Positions 1 through 7,590 of a stretch of 60,118 bases of DNA are shown piece after piece. Both the position numbers and the translations under genes were made by a program. Below the pieces are notes generated by a model. That model was not told where the DNA came from. It saw only the letters and a program-made list of their open reading frames with translations, and ran no database searches. Origin of the DNA: an uncultured Pelagibacteraceae bacterium (GTDB taxonomy: Bacteria; Pseudomonadota; Alphaproteobacteria; Pelagibacterales; Pelagibacteraceae); NCBI GenBank assembly GCA_902619835.1, contig CACNFS010000007.1, positions 1 through 60,118 of the forward strand. Direction: 5' to 3'. Position 1 is the first letter of the stretch. Each line of letters starts with the position of its first letter.

Positions 1-2
1 TA

Positions 3-770
3 AATAATAAATTAAGTTTTTTAAACCATAAAATACCAAAAAGTGCTAAAGGGACTTTCCCAATACATTATTCACAGTTCTTATTAAAATTGATTAAATT
101 TGATTTTAAAAAATTAAGACAATCAAAAATTTTAAAAAAAGTTGCGCAAGATTTAAAACTTAAAGAAATATCAGATGAAGTTCTGAATTCAGAAACCGAG
201 CTTCATATGATAGACTCATATTACAGTGAGAAGTCTAATTCGGATATAATTACATGGCATAACGATTTAGGAATTAATGAGACATCTATAGGTAATGATA
301 AACGCAGAAGGTATTTTCTCGATAAGGCCAAAGCCACATTAAAAAATGAGAAAACTTCTCAATCACCAAGAGGTTTGAAATTTTTTATTTATTTGACAGA
401 TGTTCACTCTAACAATGGAGCATTAGCAGTTATACCTTATAGCAATAATATTGTTAAAGCAGTTTGTAAATTAATTTTAGAGGAAAAAATACCAATGCTA
501 CCTTGTTGGGATCTTGAAAGTTTAAGAAGAATATTAAACGAAGATAGATTTAAAAAATTACTGCTCGAATATATTGATAGAGATAAAATTGAAATTTTTT
601 TAGAACAAAGCAAATTTATTAATGAAGAAAAAAAAGATACCAGTGAATTCGATTTAGAAATGCAAAAAGGTAGTATGGTAATTTTTGATGAATTATGTGT
701 TCATCGTGGATCAGCTCCCAAAAAAAATAGTAGGATAGTTTTAAGATACCTGTTCAGAAAAAAACTTTAA
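3..770 (+). CDS. Phytanoyl-CoA dioxygenase (PhyH)-like Fe(II)/2-oxoglutarate oxygenase, 5'-truncated by window edge
   Basis: The reading frame stays open to the left edge, so the true start lies outside; an internal TTG at 90 is not a convincing start. The protein carries the pattern of a non-haem iron oxygenase: a proximal HxD (WHNDLG), a middle strand ending in GALAVIPYSN, and a distal His followed by an Arg (VHRGSAP...RIVLRYLF). These fit the 2-His-1-carboxylate iron site and the 2-oxoglutarate-binding Arg of the PhyH family. Such enzymes are frequent in surface-polysaccharide islands, where they probably hydroxylate a sugar or acyl group; the substrate here is unknown. It lies 6 bp upstream of the FkbM methyltransferase gene and is probably co-transcribed with it. 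Confidence 0.7.
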   Translation, partial: NNKLSFLNHKIPKSAKGTFPIHYSQFLLKLIKFDFKKLRQSKILKKVAQDLKLKEISDEVLNSETELHMIDSYYSEKSNSDIITWHNDLGINETSIGNDKRRRYFLDKAKATLKNEKTSQSPRGLKFFIYLTDVHSNNGALAVIPYSNNIVKAVCKLILEEKIPMLPCWDLESLRRILNEDRFKKLLLEYIDRDKIEIFLEQSKFINEEKKDTSEFDLEMQKGSMVIFDELCVHRGSAPKKNSRIVLRYLFRKKL

Positions 771-776
771 ATTCAG

Positions 777-1664
777 TTGAACTTATTTAAAAAAATAATA
801 TACAGACTAATTTTTGTAATCAGAAAAATAGTTGCTCTACCTTTATATTTAGTAATTAACCTAGGGACAGTTTATGCTAAATTAATAAAAAGTATAGACA
901 GAAGAAATTACAATGCGGATTGGCAAGAGTTATTAAATGAACATCTAGATAAGTTCGTCAGTCAAAAAATAACAGTTTCAGAATCACCACACAAAGAAAT
1001 ATATTTTTTTACTCCCTCTAAGATAGCAAGTTATAGAGCTAGAACTTTTTTTTCAAAGGAACCTGAAACTATTAAATGGCTAAATAAAAACGGGTCTAAA
1101 GATAAATTATTTTTTGATATTGGTGCGAATATGGGTATTTACAGTATATATTTTGCTAAAATGTTTGATACAAAAGTTTTTGCCTTTGAACCATCATTCA
1201 AAAATTTAGAACTTCTAACAAAGAATATTAAAATTAATTCTCTTGAGCAAAAAATAACATTAATTTCAAACCCTTTGACAAATTTTTCAAAAGTTTCAAA
1301 TTTTTATCAAAATAATTTTATAGCCGGCCAAGCAAATGCAACTTTCTTAGAAAATGATGATATTAAAACTCCTTCAAATTTTATAAGTAATTCCAAGGAA
1401 ATAATTTTTAAAACTTTAGGCTTTTCTTTAGATACTTTTCTAAATTTAAAAATTATAAAGAGGCCTCAATTGATAAAGATAGATGTAGATGGAAATGAAG
1501 TTGAAATTATCAAAGGAGCTAAAAATACTTTAAGTACAAAAGAGAAAATTCACATTCTTATTGAAACAAGACCTGAAACTGAAAAAGAGGTAGAGAATGA
1601 ATTATCTAATTTAAATTTTAAAAAAGTAGCAAAGTTTAAAGATAATGAAGAATGGGAAAACTAG
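777..1664 (+). CDS. FkbM family SAM-dependent methyltransferase
   Basis: A 295-residue protein with a hydrophobic N-terminus (about residues 8-36) that may act as a membrane anchor. The SAM-binding Rossmann motif LFFDIGANMGIYS lies at about 111-123, followed by an acidic loop (AFEPS, about 137). The FkbM-typical segment LIKIDVDGNEVEIIKGA lies near residue 235. FkbM proteins O-methylate sugars or polyketides, and in polysaccharide islands usually a glycan hydroxyl. The start is TTG, 6 bp after the upstream stop; no better start with an SD is visible. It converges with the minus-strand aminotransferase gene, 17 bp away. Substrate is not deducible. Confidence 0.8.
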   Translation: MNLFKKIIYRLIFVIRKIVALPLYLVINLGTVYAKLIKSIDRRNYNADWQELLNEHLDKFVSQKITVSESPHKEIYFFTPSKIASYRARTFFSKEPETIKWLNKNGSKDKLFFDIGANMGIYSIYFAKMFDTKVFAFEPSFKNLELLTKNIKINSLEQKITLISNPLTNFSKVSNFYQNNFIAGQANATFLENDDIKTPSNFISNSKEIIFKTLGFSLDTFLNLKIIKRPQLIKIDVDGNEVEIIKGAKNTLSTKEKIHILIETRPETEKEVENELSNLNFKKVAKFKDNEEWEN

Positions 1665-1681
1665 AAAATTAAAAGCATCGT

Positions 1682-2803
1682 TTATTTAAAAAAATTACGA
1701 ATATTTTTAAAAAAATAATTAATTTGGTCATTTGTCATTTCAGAGTGAATAGGAAGAGCTACAATTTTATTTTTAATTTTTTCTGTAAATGGGATCCTTT
1801 TTAAATCTTGAGCTTCAATTTTTTGTTTGTAATAGGTAGTAGTGTGTACACTTGTATAATACCTTCTGCAATAAATTCTTTTTGATGCCATATATTTTAA
1901 AAATTTAGCAACTGAATCACTCTTTAAAATTATTGGGAAAAAAAAATAGCTGCAAAAAACATTTTTATTTACTTTCATACAAGAAATTTTACTTTCGTTC
2001 TCTAATTCTTTAAAAAATTTTAAATATTTTGAAATTACTTTTTTCCTATTTGAAACTAAGTTTTTGATTCCTTTGAGATTCTGTATTCCTACAATTGCAG
2101 ATAATTCATTCATTTTTGAATTAAGACCAGGTATTAATACATCGTTCGCACCCTTTTTTAATTGCCCAAAATTTCTTGCAGCTACAAGTAATTTTCTTAT
2201 ATTATTGTTTGTAGTTATTGCACAGCCACCTTCAATTGAATTAAAAATTTTGGTTGCATGAAAACTATAAATTTCATCTACTCCAAAATTTATCGGAAAT
2301 TTATTATTTATTTTTGAACAAAAACCTGGAGCATTATCTAAAATAAATATTAATCTGTTTTTTTTGGCAAATTTTTTAATTTTATTTATTTCAGGTATGT
2401 TTCCATAAACTGAAGCTCCAATAATAAATTTTACATCTTTTGTAATTTTAATTTTTTTTAAATCTAAAGTAAGTGAATTATTAATATCACAAAAAATAGG
2501 CTCTATATCATTTTGTACAAGAGCGTTTACTGTTCCAGAAAAAGTGAAAGACGGAACTATAGCTTTACAATTCTTAATATTAGAATTGAACTTCCAGGCT
2601 TGAATTAAAGAGTATAAAGATAGTTCACCGTTACAAAAAACTACAGGTTTTAATTTTGAATTAAAATATTTTTGCAACATTCTCTCAAATTTCAGTAAAT
2701 TTTGTCCATCATTAGTAAGATATTGCCTATCAAAACAATCTTTCATCTTTTGTGAAACGTATTTAAATTTTGGTATTTGTGGGACTATTGTTTTAATGAT
2801 CAT
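1682..2803 (-). CDS. DegT/DnrJ/EryC1/StrS family PLP-dependent sugar aminotransferase
   Basis: A 373-residue fold-type-I aminotransferase. The PLP lysine is visible as K185 (SFHATKIFNSIEGG) and the pyridine-binding Asp as D156 (FILDNAP). The N-terminal substrate region reads PSFTFSGTVNAL. The family transfers an amino group from glutamate to a nucleotide-linked or free keto-sugar. It is the last gene of a five-gene minus-strand run (7375 to 1682), 5 bp behind the NeuB-like gene. That context suggests it makes an amino sugar used for, or derived from, the acidic ketosugar of this cluster. The usual 'EDAAQA' motif is altered to LDNAPG, so it belongs to a divergent branch. The exact substrate is unknown. 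Confidence 0.85.
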   Translation of the reverse strand: MIIKTIVPQIPKFKYVSQKMKDCFDRQYLTNDGQNLLKFERMLQKYFNSKLKPVVFCNGELSLYSLIQAWKFNSNIKNCKAIVPSFTFSGTVNALVQNDIEPIFCDINNSLTLDLKKIKITKDVKFIIGASVYGNIPEINKIKKFAKKNRLIFILDNAPGFCSKINNKFPINFGVDEIYSFHATKIFNSIEGGCAITTNNNIRKLLVAARNFGQLKKGANDVLIPGLNSKMNELSAIVGIQNLKGIKNLVSNRKKVISKYLKFFKELENESKISCMKVNKNVFCSYFFFPIILKSDSVAKFLKYMASKRIYCRRYYTSVHTTTYYKQKIEAQDLKRIPFTEKIKNKIVALPIHSEMTNDQINYFFKNIRNFFK

Positions 2804-2808
2804 TAGAA

Positions 2809-3858
2809 CTACTTAAAATATTTTTTTTTTATAAGTTTATCCGCTTTTATATTAACTTTTGCCGTTCTTCCAATAATTGTATCAATTTTTAATGGATTTA
2901 TTCCAGTCCCTGGTTTTTTCATTTCCAACATATTTTTAGTGATTTTTGATCCTTTTTTTATGTTAATCCTAGAAATAAGACTTGGTCTATGGACTTTAAA
3001 AACCTCTTTTTCAACATTAGTAATTATTTTTTTTGAAGATCCTAATGCTGACTCCACCTCTCTAATACTTTTTACAAGATTTTTTAAATCGTTAGGTGAT
3101 GCGGATGCATCGTGATCAGCGCCAAAATCGTTTTGTTCAAGCGTAAAATGCTTTTCAATTATCTTTGCTCCTAAAGCTACTGCCGCCACTGGCACGGTTA
3201 TTCCCATCGAGTGATCTGAATAACCAACAATGCAGTCAAAGACTTTTTCAAAAGTTTTCATTACTCTCAAATTTGCATCCTTAGGTTTTATTGGGTAGTG
3301 AGAAACACATTGAAGTATAGCAACAGGTTTTCCAGATTTTTTTAAAATGTTATAAGCATTTTCAATCTCAGCTATTGTATGGAGTCCTGTGGACATGATT
3401 ACTGGTTTTTTGTGTCTTGCTATACTTTCCAACAAAAAAGTATTTGTTAAGCTAAAAGAGGCAATTTTAAATAAAGGCACGCCTATTTTATCTAAAAAAT
3501 TTCCATTTTTTACATCAAAGGGAGTACAAAGAAACATTATACCTTTTTTTTTACAATAATTTTTTATTTGAATAAGCTCCCATTGTGTAACCTCTAATCT
3601 TTTGAAAAATTCATTTATTTTCTCACTTTTACTTAAAAGACCTTTTTTCATGTAAGACGCATAAAACGAGTCTTTGGAGATATATTTTTTTGTATTAAAC
3701 ATTTGAAATTTGACAGCATCAACTCCTGCATCAATAGCAACATCAACTAATTCTTTTGCTTTTGATAATGATCCATCGTGATTTATACCTGCTTCACCAA
3801 TAATAAAACATCTATTTTTTTTGCTTATTGATTTGTTTTTAAGTTTTATCTTATCCAT
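2809..3858 (-). CDS. neuB: NeuB-like N-acylneuraminate / nonulosonate synthase
   Basis: A PEP-dependent condensing enzyme that joins PEP to an N-acyl hexosamine to form a nine-carbon acidic sugar (sialic, legionaminic or pseudaminic type). The barrel motifs are clear: GEAGINHDGS near the start, AVKFQMF, FLCTPFD, MSTGLHTIAEI, LQCVSHYP and VGYSDHSMGI, then EKHFTL. A C-terminal SAF (antifreeze-like) domain follows (HRPSLISRINIKKGSKIT to the end), giving the usual length of about 350. I prefer the ATG at 3858, 1 bp after the upstream stop, over the TTG at 3894, which would overlap the previous gene by 35 bp. The product cannot be assigned between sialic, legionaminic and pseudaminic acids from sequence alone. 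Confidence 0.88.
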   Translation of the reverse strand: MDKIKLKNKSISKKNRCFIIGEAGINHDGSLSKAKELVDVAIDAGVDAVKFQMFNTKKYISKDSFYASYMKKGLLSKSEKINEFFKRLEVTQWELIQIKNYCKKKGIMFLCTPFDVKNGNFLDKIGVPLFKIASFSLTNTFLLESIARHKKPVIMSTGLHTIAEIENAYNILKKSGKPVAILQCVSHYPIKPKDANLRVMKTFEKVFDCIVGYSDHSMGITVPVAAVALGAKIIEKHFTLEQNDFGADHDASASPNDLKNLVKSIREVESALGSSKKIITNVEKEVFKVHRPSLISRINIKKGSKITKNMLEMKKPGTGINPLKIDTIIGRTAKVNIKADKLIKKKYFK

Positions 3859-3859
3859 C

Positions 3860-5053
3860 CTAATAGTTTTTATTATACAATTGTGAAGAATCAAAGCGCT
3901 TAATATTTTTTTTTAACACTTTGTTAATTATGTTTTTAAATTTACGATTTCCTTTATCAAACTCCATTAATTGATAACCAAATTTTTTTCTAACTTTAGC
4001 CCATTTGCTTTTTGGAGCCTTAAGAACAAATGTAAAAATTCTTTCAAACTCTTTTTGATCATTAGCTTTACAAGTAGTCCAAAAGGGACCTTGAAGAGAA
4101 AATTTTTCAATTACACCTAACCTTGCGTTATTCCAGGCCTCATTTTTAGGTTTATTAAAAATAAAACCAACTCTTCCACCTTTTACTAATTTTTCTACAC
4201 CCAAAGTTGACCAAGTAGTAAAGCAAGTTTCGTACTTATCTAAAATTTTGTAAGAATCTGGAAAATCATTTTTGGAAATATAATTAAAATTATTACCAAT
4301 AATCTTTTCATAAAATTTTCTTTCAATCAATTCTGTTAAATTTTTATTTCTACCCAAAATATCTAATTCTAACTGATTTTTTTTTAAAAAATTATTTAAA
4401 CACTTTATTACAAACTTATCATTTTTTTGAAACTCAGAATTTTTAAATTTTTTATTAGTTTTAGGATTCATCCAGTCTTTCCCATCTTTTTTAAAAGTTG
4501 AAATCCATAAAACTTTTTTTTTTAATATTTTTTGTTTTTTTCTTTTAATATTATTCAAAAACGAACCTATAGGAATAATTTTTCCTGAAATAATTTTCTT
4601 ATACTCTTTTTTAATTATTTGATTGTGCACAAACATAAAATTTACATAATTATTTTTACTATATTCTTTTTTATGTTTGAATAGACCATCGCTTAATGTT
4701 CGTTTCCCTCTGACTACAAAAGCAGTTTTGATTTTAGTTAATCTGTGCAATTTATAAAAAAAATCAAAATGATCATAGTAAGTTAAAATAATTTTTGGTT
4801 TAACAAATTTTATATAATTAAGATAATAATCCAAACTTGAAAACTTTAAGCTAAAAAGACATTTTAGAATTACAGGTAAATTTATTTCTTCACCTCTTCT
4901 AAAAATTATTTCATAGGCCCTCTCTTTAAAAAGAAATTTGAATGGATTATTGCTTCCATCAATTATTAATATATTTTTTTTTGGTGGAAAATTCATCTTC
5001 CATCTAGAAAAAAAAATTAATTTAATTAGATTATAAAATTTCATTAATCTCAT
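3860..5053 (-). CDS. LA_1612-type putative surface carbohydrate / O-antigen biosynthesis protein
   Basis: A 397-residue soluble protein resembling the family first noted in Leptospira LPS clusters (LA_1612 type, 'surface carbohydrate biosynthesis protein'), with a presumed GT-B-like fold. Recognisable stretches are NILIIDGSNNP at the N-terminus, KPKIILTYYDH, FVVRGKRT, and the C-terminal block TTWSTLGVEKLVKGGRVGFI. The last resembles the 'STxGxE' donor-site loop of GT-B transferases. It starts 1 bp after the KdsB-like gene and ends 1 bp before the NeuB start, so it is translated in the same operon. A role in transferring the acidic sugar is plausible but inferred from position only. Confidence 0.6.
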   Translation of the reverse strand: MRLMKFYNLIKLIFFSRWKMNFPPKKNILIIDGSNNPFKFLFKERAYEIIFRRGEEINLPVILKCLFSLKFSSLDYYLNYIKFVKPKIILTYYDHFDFFYKLHRLTKIKTAFVVRGKRTLSDGLFKHKKEYSKNNYVNFMFVHNQIIKKEYKKIISGKIIPIGSFLNNIKRKKQKILKKKVLWISTFKKDGKDWMNPKTNKKFKNSEFQKNDKFVIKCLNNFLKKNQLELDILGRNKNLTELIERKFYEKIIGNNFNYISKNDFPDSYKILDKYETCFTTWSTLGVEKLVKGGRVGFIFNKPKNEAWNNARLGVIEKFSLQGPFWTTCKANDQKEFERIFTFVLKAPKSKWAKVRKKFGYQLMEFDKGNRKFKNIINKVLKKNIKRFDSSQLYNKNY

Positions 5054-5054
5054 C

Positions 5055-5792
5055 TTAGCTTTTTTTTGCTAATATTTTATTCACCTTTTTTAAATCTCTA
5101 TCTAAATCAACAGATACGGATTTATTGCTCATAGGAATCATTTTAACTTTTGTACCTAATTCCAAAAATCTTAAAATTTCGATATCTTCAATTGACTCTA
5201 AAGTTGTTTTTTTTTTCAAATTACCAAATTTAATTAATTCTTTTCTTGGGAAACTGTAAGCTAAAACTTGTCTGAAATATCTGCTACTTTTATTATTACC
5301 ATCTGATGGTATTTTGTTTCTTGAAGCGTACAATAGGTACCCTTGATTGCTTACAACAACTTTTGGAATACTTTTATTTTTTATGTCAAAATTGTTATTG
5401 ATTCTTGTAAAACCTAATAAAACTTCGTTTGCAAATTTATCTTTAGCCTTGATCAAACTAGATAAATCCTTTGGGTTAAAAATTGGTTCGTCTCCTTGAA
5501 CATTTATGTAATGAGAATAATTGGTTTTTTTTGCTATTTCATAGACTCTATCTGTTCCAGTAAGGCAATGCTTACTTGTTAGCTTTGAATTAAAACCAAA
5601 TTTATCACATTCTTTAATAATTTTTTTACTATCTGTTGCTACTAAAATTCTTTTTCGACTCACTACTTTAGAACATTGAAAACATGTTCTAATGATCATT
5701 GATATTCCTCTGATTTTTTTTAATGGTTTACCGAGCAATCTTTTTGAAGCATACCTAGCGGGTATTACTAATATAAAATTTTTCTTTTTCAC
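5055..5792 (-). CDS. KdsB-like CMP-ketodeoxy-sugar cytidylyltransferase
   Basis: A 245-residue nucleotidyltransferase of the KdsB (CMP-Kdo synthetase) family. The N-terminal CTP loop reads VIPARYASKRLLGKPL, followed by VATDSKKI and the metal/substrate segment TGTDRVYEIA...NVQGDEP. Length matches KdsB (about 245-250). A housekeeping KdsB is expected elsewhere in a Gram-negative genome. This copy sits between an aldolase fusion (4-bp ATGA overlap) and a surface carbohydrate gene, so it probably activates a cluster-specific 3-deoxy-2-ulosonic acid rather than Kdo for core lipid A. That reassignment is inference. Confidence 0.82.
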   Translation of the reverse strand: MKKKNFILVIPARYASKRLLGKPLKKIRGISMIIRTCFQCSKVVSRKRILVATDSKKIIKECDKFGFNSKLTSKHCLTGTDRVYEIAKKTNYSHYINVQGDEPIFNPKDLSSLIKAKDKFANEVLLGFTRINNNFDIKNKSIPKVVVSNQGYLLYASRNKIPSDGNNKSSRYFRQVLAYSFPRKELIKFGNLKKKTTLESIEDIEILRFLELGTKVKMIPMSNKSVSVDLDRDLKKVNKILAKKS

Positions 5793-7375
5793 AATTTAAA
5801 GTAATCTATTTTATTTCTTGTTTTAGTTAAACTTTTTATGCTTATGTTTGAATAATTTTTTCTTATTAGTTTAAGTATATTTTCAGTTTTGATGTATGCA
5901 TTATGCTCCTTGTCATAGCCATCAATTCCTGCAAGAAAAATATTTTTTGAACCTCCAATTATAGATAAAGCGATAACATAACCAAAGGATTCGTTATAAG
6001 GAAGAACAACAAATTTATTACAACATTTAAATTCATTTTTTTTAATTATAATTCCGTAGTCTAAAAAAAGGTCTTTATTTTGAATCTTTCTAAAAGATCT
6101 CAAAATATTTAAAGGTAAAATAAATTTTTTTCCTAATCTATTATAATTTTTGTGGTCTACTAAAATTCGACCATCATTACATGAAGCGTAATAGTCTATA
6201 ACGTTTTTAGGAATAAAATTATTTATATTAATGCTAATCACTATTGGTTTCTTTTTTAAAATAAATTTCTGAATTAACTTTTTTGTTATGCTTGATCTTA
6301 AAGAGTTTCCTTGGCCTAAAATAAGTATATTTCGGTTTAAACACCACCCGTTCGCACTCCATTTGCTTAATTTAATTTTTGATTTGTTTAAATCAGTCAA
6401 ATAATTTGGATCGAATTTTTTTGAGTCAATTTTTGCTAAATGTTTTATTAAAGAACTTTGTTCAGAAATTTTATATCTTTTATCTTGTAATATTAATTGT
6501 ACATATGTTGGATGAATATTATAATTTGCTGCAATTTTGTAAAACTTTGAAGGACCCCAGTTATATTGTTTTTTTAATTTTAAAAAATATTTTTCTGAAA
6601 TGTTTTTAATCTTATTTGGAAAATAATTATCTTTTTTAAAATAAGAAAGTAAATCTTCAGTTTTTGTATTACCAGCTCCCCTTCCCATTCCTTGAATAGT
6701 GCCATCAATCCAAGAAGCACCTGATTTAAATGCAGTTATAGAATTTTTTAACGCAAGTCCGCAATTATCATGAGCATGAATTCCAAATTCTTTCTTCCAA
6801 GTTTTTTTAATAATAGAGCAAATAGTTTTGATGTTTTTTGAATTTAAATTTCCGAAAGAGTCAGCAAAATAAAAGATATCAACATTTCCCCATTTATTTA
6901 AAGTTTTTAAACAATCCACAAGATCTTTTTTTTCTACTAAATTAATTTGCATTAAATTTAAACAAACATTTAATTTCTTTACTTTAAAAAAATTAAGGAA
7001 CTTTTTAATTTTTTTTAAATCTTTTAAATGAATAGCAACTCTAACAGTATCAAAAAAATTATTTTTATGATTGAATATTCTGCGCAATTTTTTGAAAACT
7101 TTTTTTTCATCTTTTAAAAAGTCTGCTCCATTGAACATCAATGCAATTTTCTTATTTTTTTTAATATTAAGTTTTTTTAGAATCTGATTATCAATGTAAG
7201 CATAATTGCCATAATCTTTTTTTTTATCAAGAAAATGAAATCCTATTTCAATAATATCTACGTTAGCTTTAGAAATATCTTTAATATATTTTTTCACATA
7301 ATTATCATTGAATTTCCAATCATTGTAATAACCCCCGTCTCTTAACGTACAGTCTAATAAAGTGAGATTGTTCAT
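5789..7375 (-). CDS. Two-domain protein: HMGL/DRE-TIM pyruvate aldolase fused to a DUF115/MptE-like domain
   Basis: 528 residues. The N-terminal domain (about 1-275) is an HMG-CoA-lyase/4-hydroxy-2-oxovalerate-aldolase type barrel: LLDCTLRDGGYYND carries the metal Asp and catalytic Arg, and HAHDNCG carries the metal-binding His pair, followed by a GMGRGAGN loop. The C-terminal part (about 345-528) begins with LILGQGNSL and contains VISININ and FLAGIDGY. It resembles the DUF115/MptE-like Rossmann domains often found with nonulosonic acid genes. It is the first gene of a five-gene operon with an ATGA overlap to the KdsB-like gene. An operator palindrome lies 12 bp before its ATG. Members of this barrel cleave or form bonds to pyruvate, so it may build or degrade the ketodeoxy acid. 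Confidence 0.7.
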   Translation of the reverse strand: MNNLTLLDCTLRDGGYYNDWKFNDNYVKKYIKDISKANVDIIEIGFHFLDKKKDYGNYAYIDNQILKKLNIKKNKKIALMFNGADFLKDEKKVFKKLRRIFNHKNNFFDTVRVAIHLKDLKKIKKFLNFFKVKKLNVCLNLMQINLVEKKDLVDCLKTLNKWGNVDIFYFADSFGNLNSKNIKTICSIIKKTWKKEFGIHAHDNCGLALKNSITAFKSGASWIDGTIQGMGRGAGNTKTEDLLSYFKKDNYFPNKIKNISEKYFLKLKKQYNWGPSKFYKIAANYNIHPTYVQLILQDKRYKISEQSSLIKHLAKIDSKKFDPNYLTDLNKSKIKLSKWSANGWCLNRNILILGQGNSLRSSITKKLIQKFILKKKPIVISININNFIPKNVIDYYASCNDGRILVDHKNYNRLGKKFILPLNILRSFRKIQNKDLFLDYGIIIKKNEFKCCNKFVVLPYNESFGYVIALSIIGGSKNIFLAGIDGYDKEHNAYIKTENILKLIRKNYSNISIKSLTKTRNKIDYFKL

Positions 7376-7387
7376 AATTTAAATCTA

Positions 7388-7402
7388 GTTCAATAATTGA
7401 AC
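7388..7402. promoter_or_regulatory. Operator palindrome A (GTTCA-N5-TGAAC)
   Basis: GTTCAATAATTGAAC is a perfect 15-bp dyad with 5-bp half-sites and a 5-bp AT spacer, ending 12 bp from the start codon of the aldolase-fusion gene at 7375. The same half-sites and spacing recur at 8992, 11360 and 14971, always just upstream of a transcription unit of the same cluster. The last copy abuts the start of a MarR-type regulator gene, which is the most likely binder. Confidence 0.8.
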
Positions 7403-7524
7403 AATGTATTATTTTTAATTTTTATTGTAAAGAAAAATGAGGAGCTAATTTTTTATAATCCTATAATAGTATTCAGAGCATCTATAATTTATAAAGAGTT
7501 AAATAGGTTAAAAAGGTGAAATAA

Positions 7525-7590
7525 ATGGGATGGTTAGGTTTTATTTTATGCAGAAAAATTTGTGCCATATTTTACTATATATGTGTTTGA
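7525..7590 (+). CDS. Possible 21-residue mini-ORF in the 7376-7574 gap (doubtful)
   Basis: An ATG at 7525 follows AGGTGA at SD-like spacing and opens 21 codons rich in aromatic and Cys residues (MGWLGFILC...), ending at TGA just inside the 3' end of the minus-strand deacetylase-like gene. AT-rich hexamers resembling -10 boxes (TATAAT) lie upstream around 7460-7475. No family is recognised. It may be a leader peptide, the remnant of a lost gene, or chance. The rest of this 200-bp gap holds only operator A. Confidence 0.15.
   Translation: MGWLGFILCRKICAIFYYICV

Noticed and set aside
1189-1204. TGAAC and TTCA half-sites near each other inside the FkbM gene
   Set aside because: Half-sites are in the wrong order and spacing for the operator and lie in coding sequence.
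2064-2261. Open frames antisense to the aminotransferase and many other genes
   Set aside because: They lie wholly inside well-supported genes, show no family motifs and follow the codon structure of the opposite strand.
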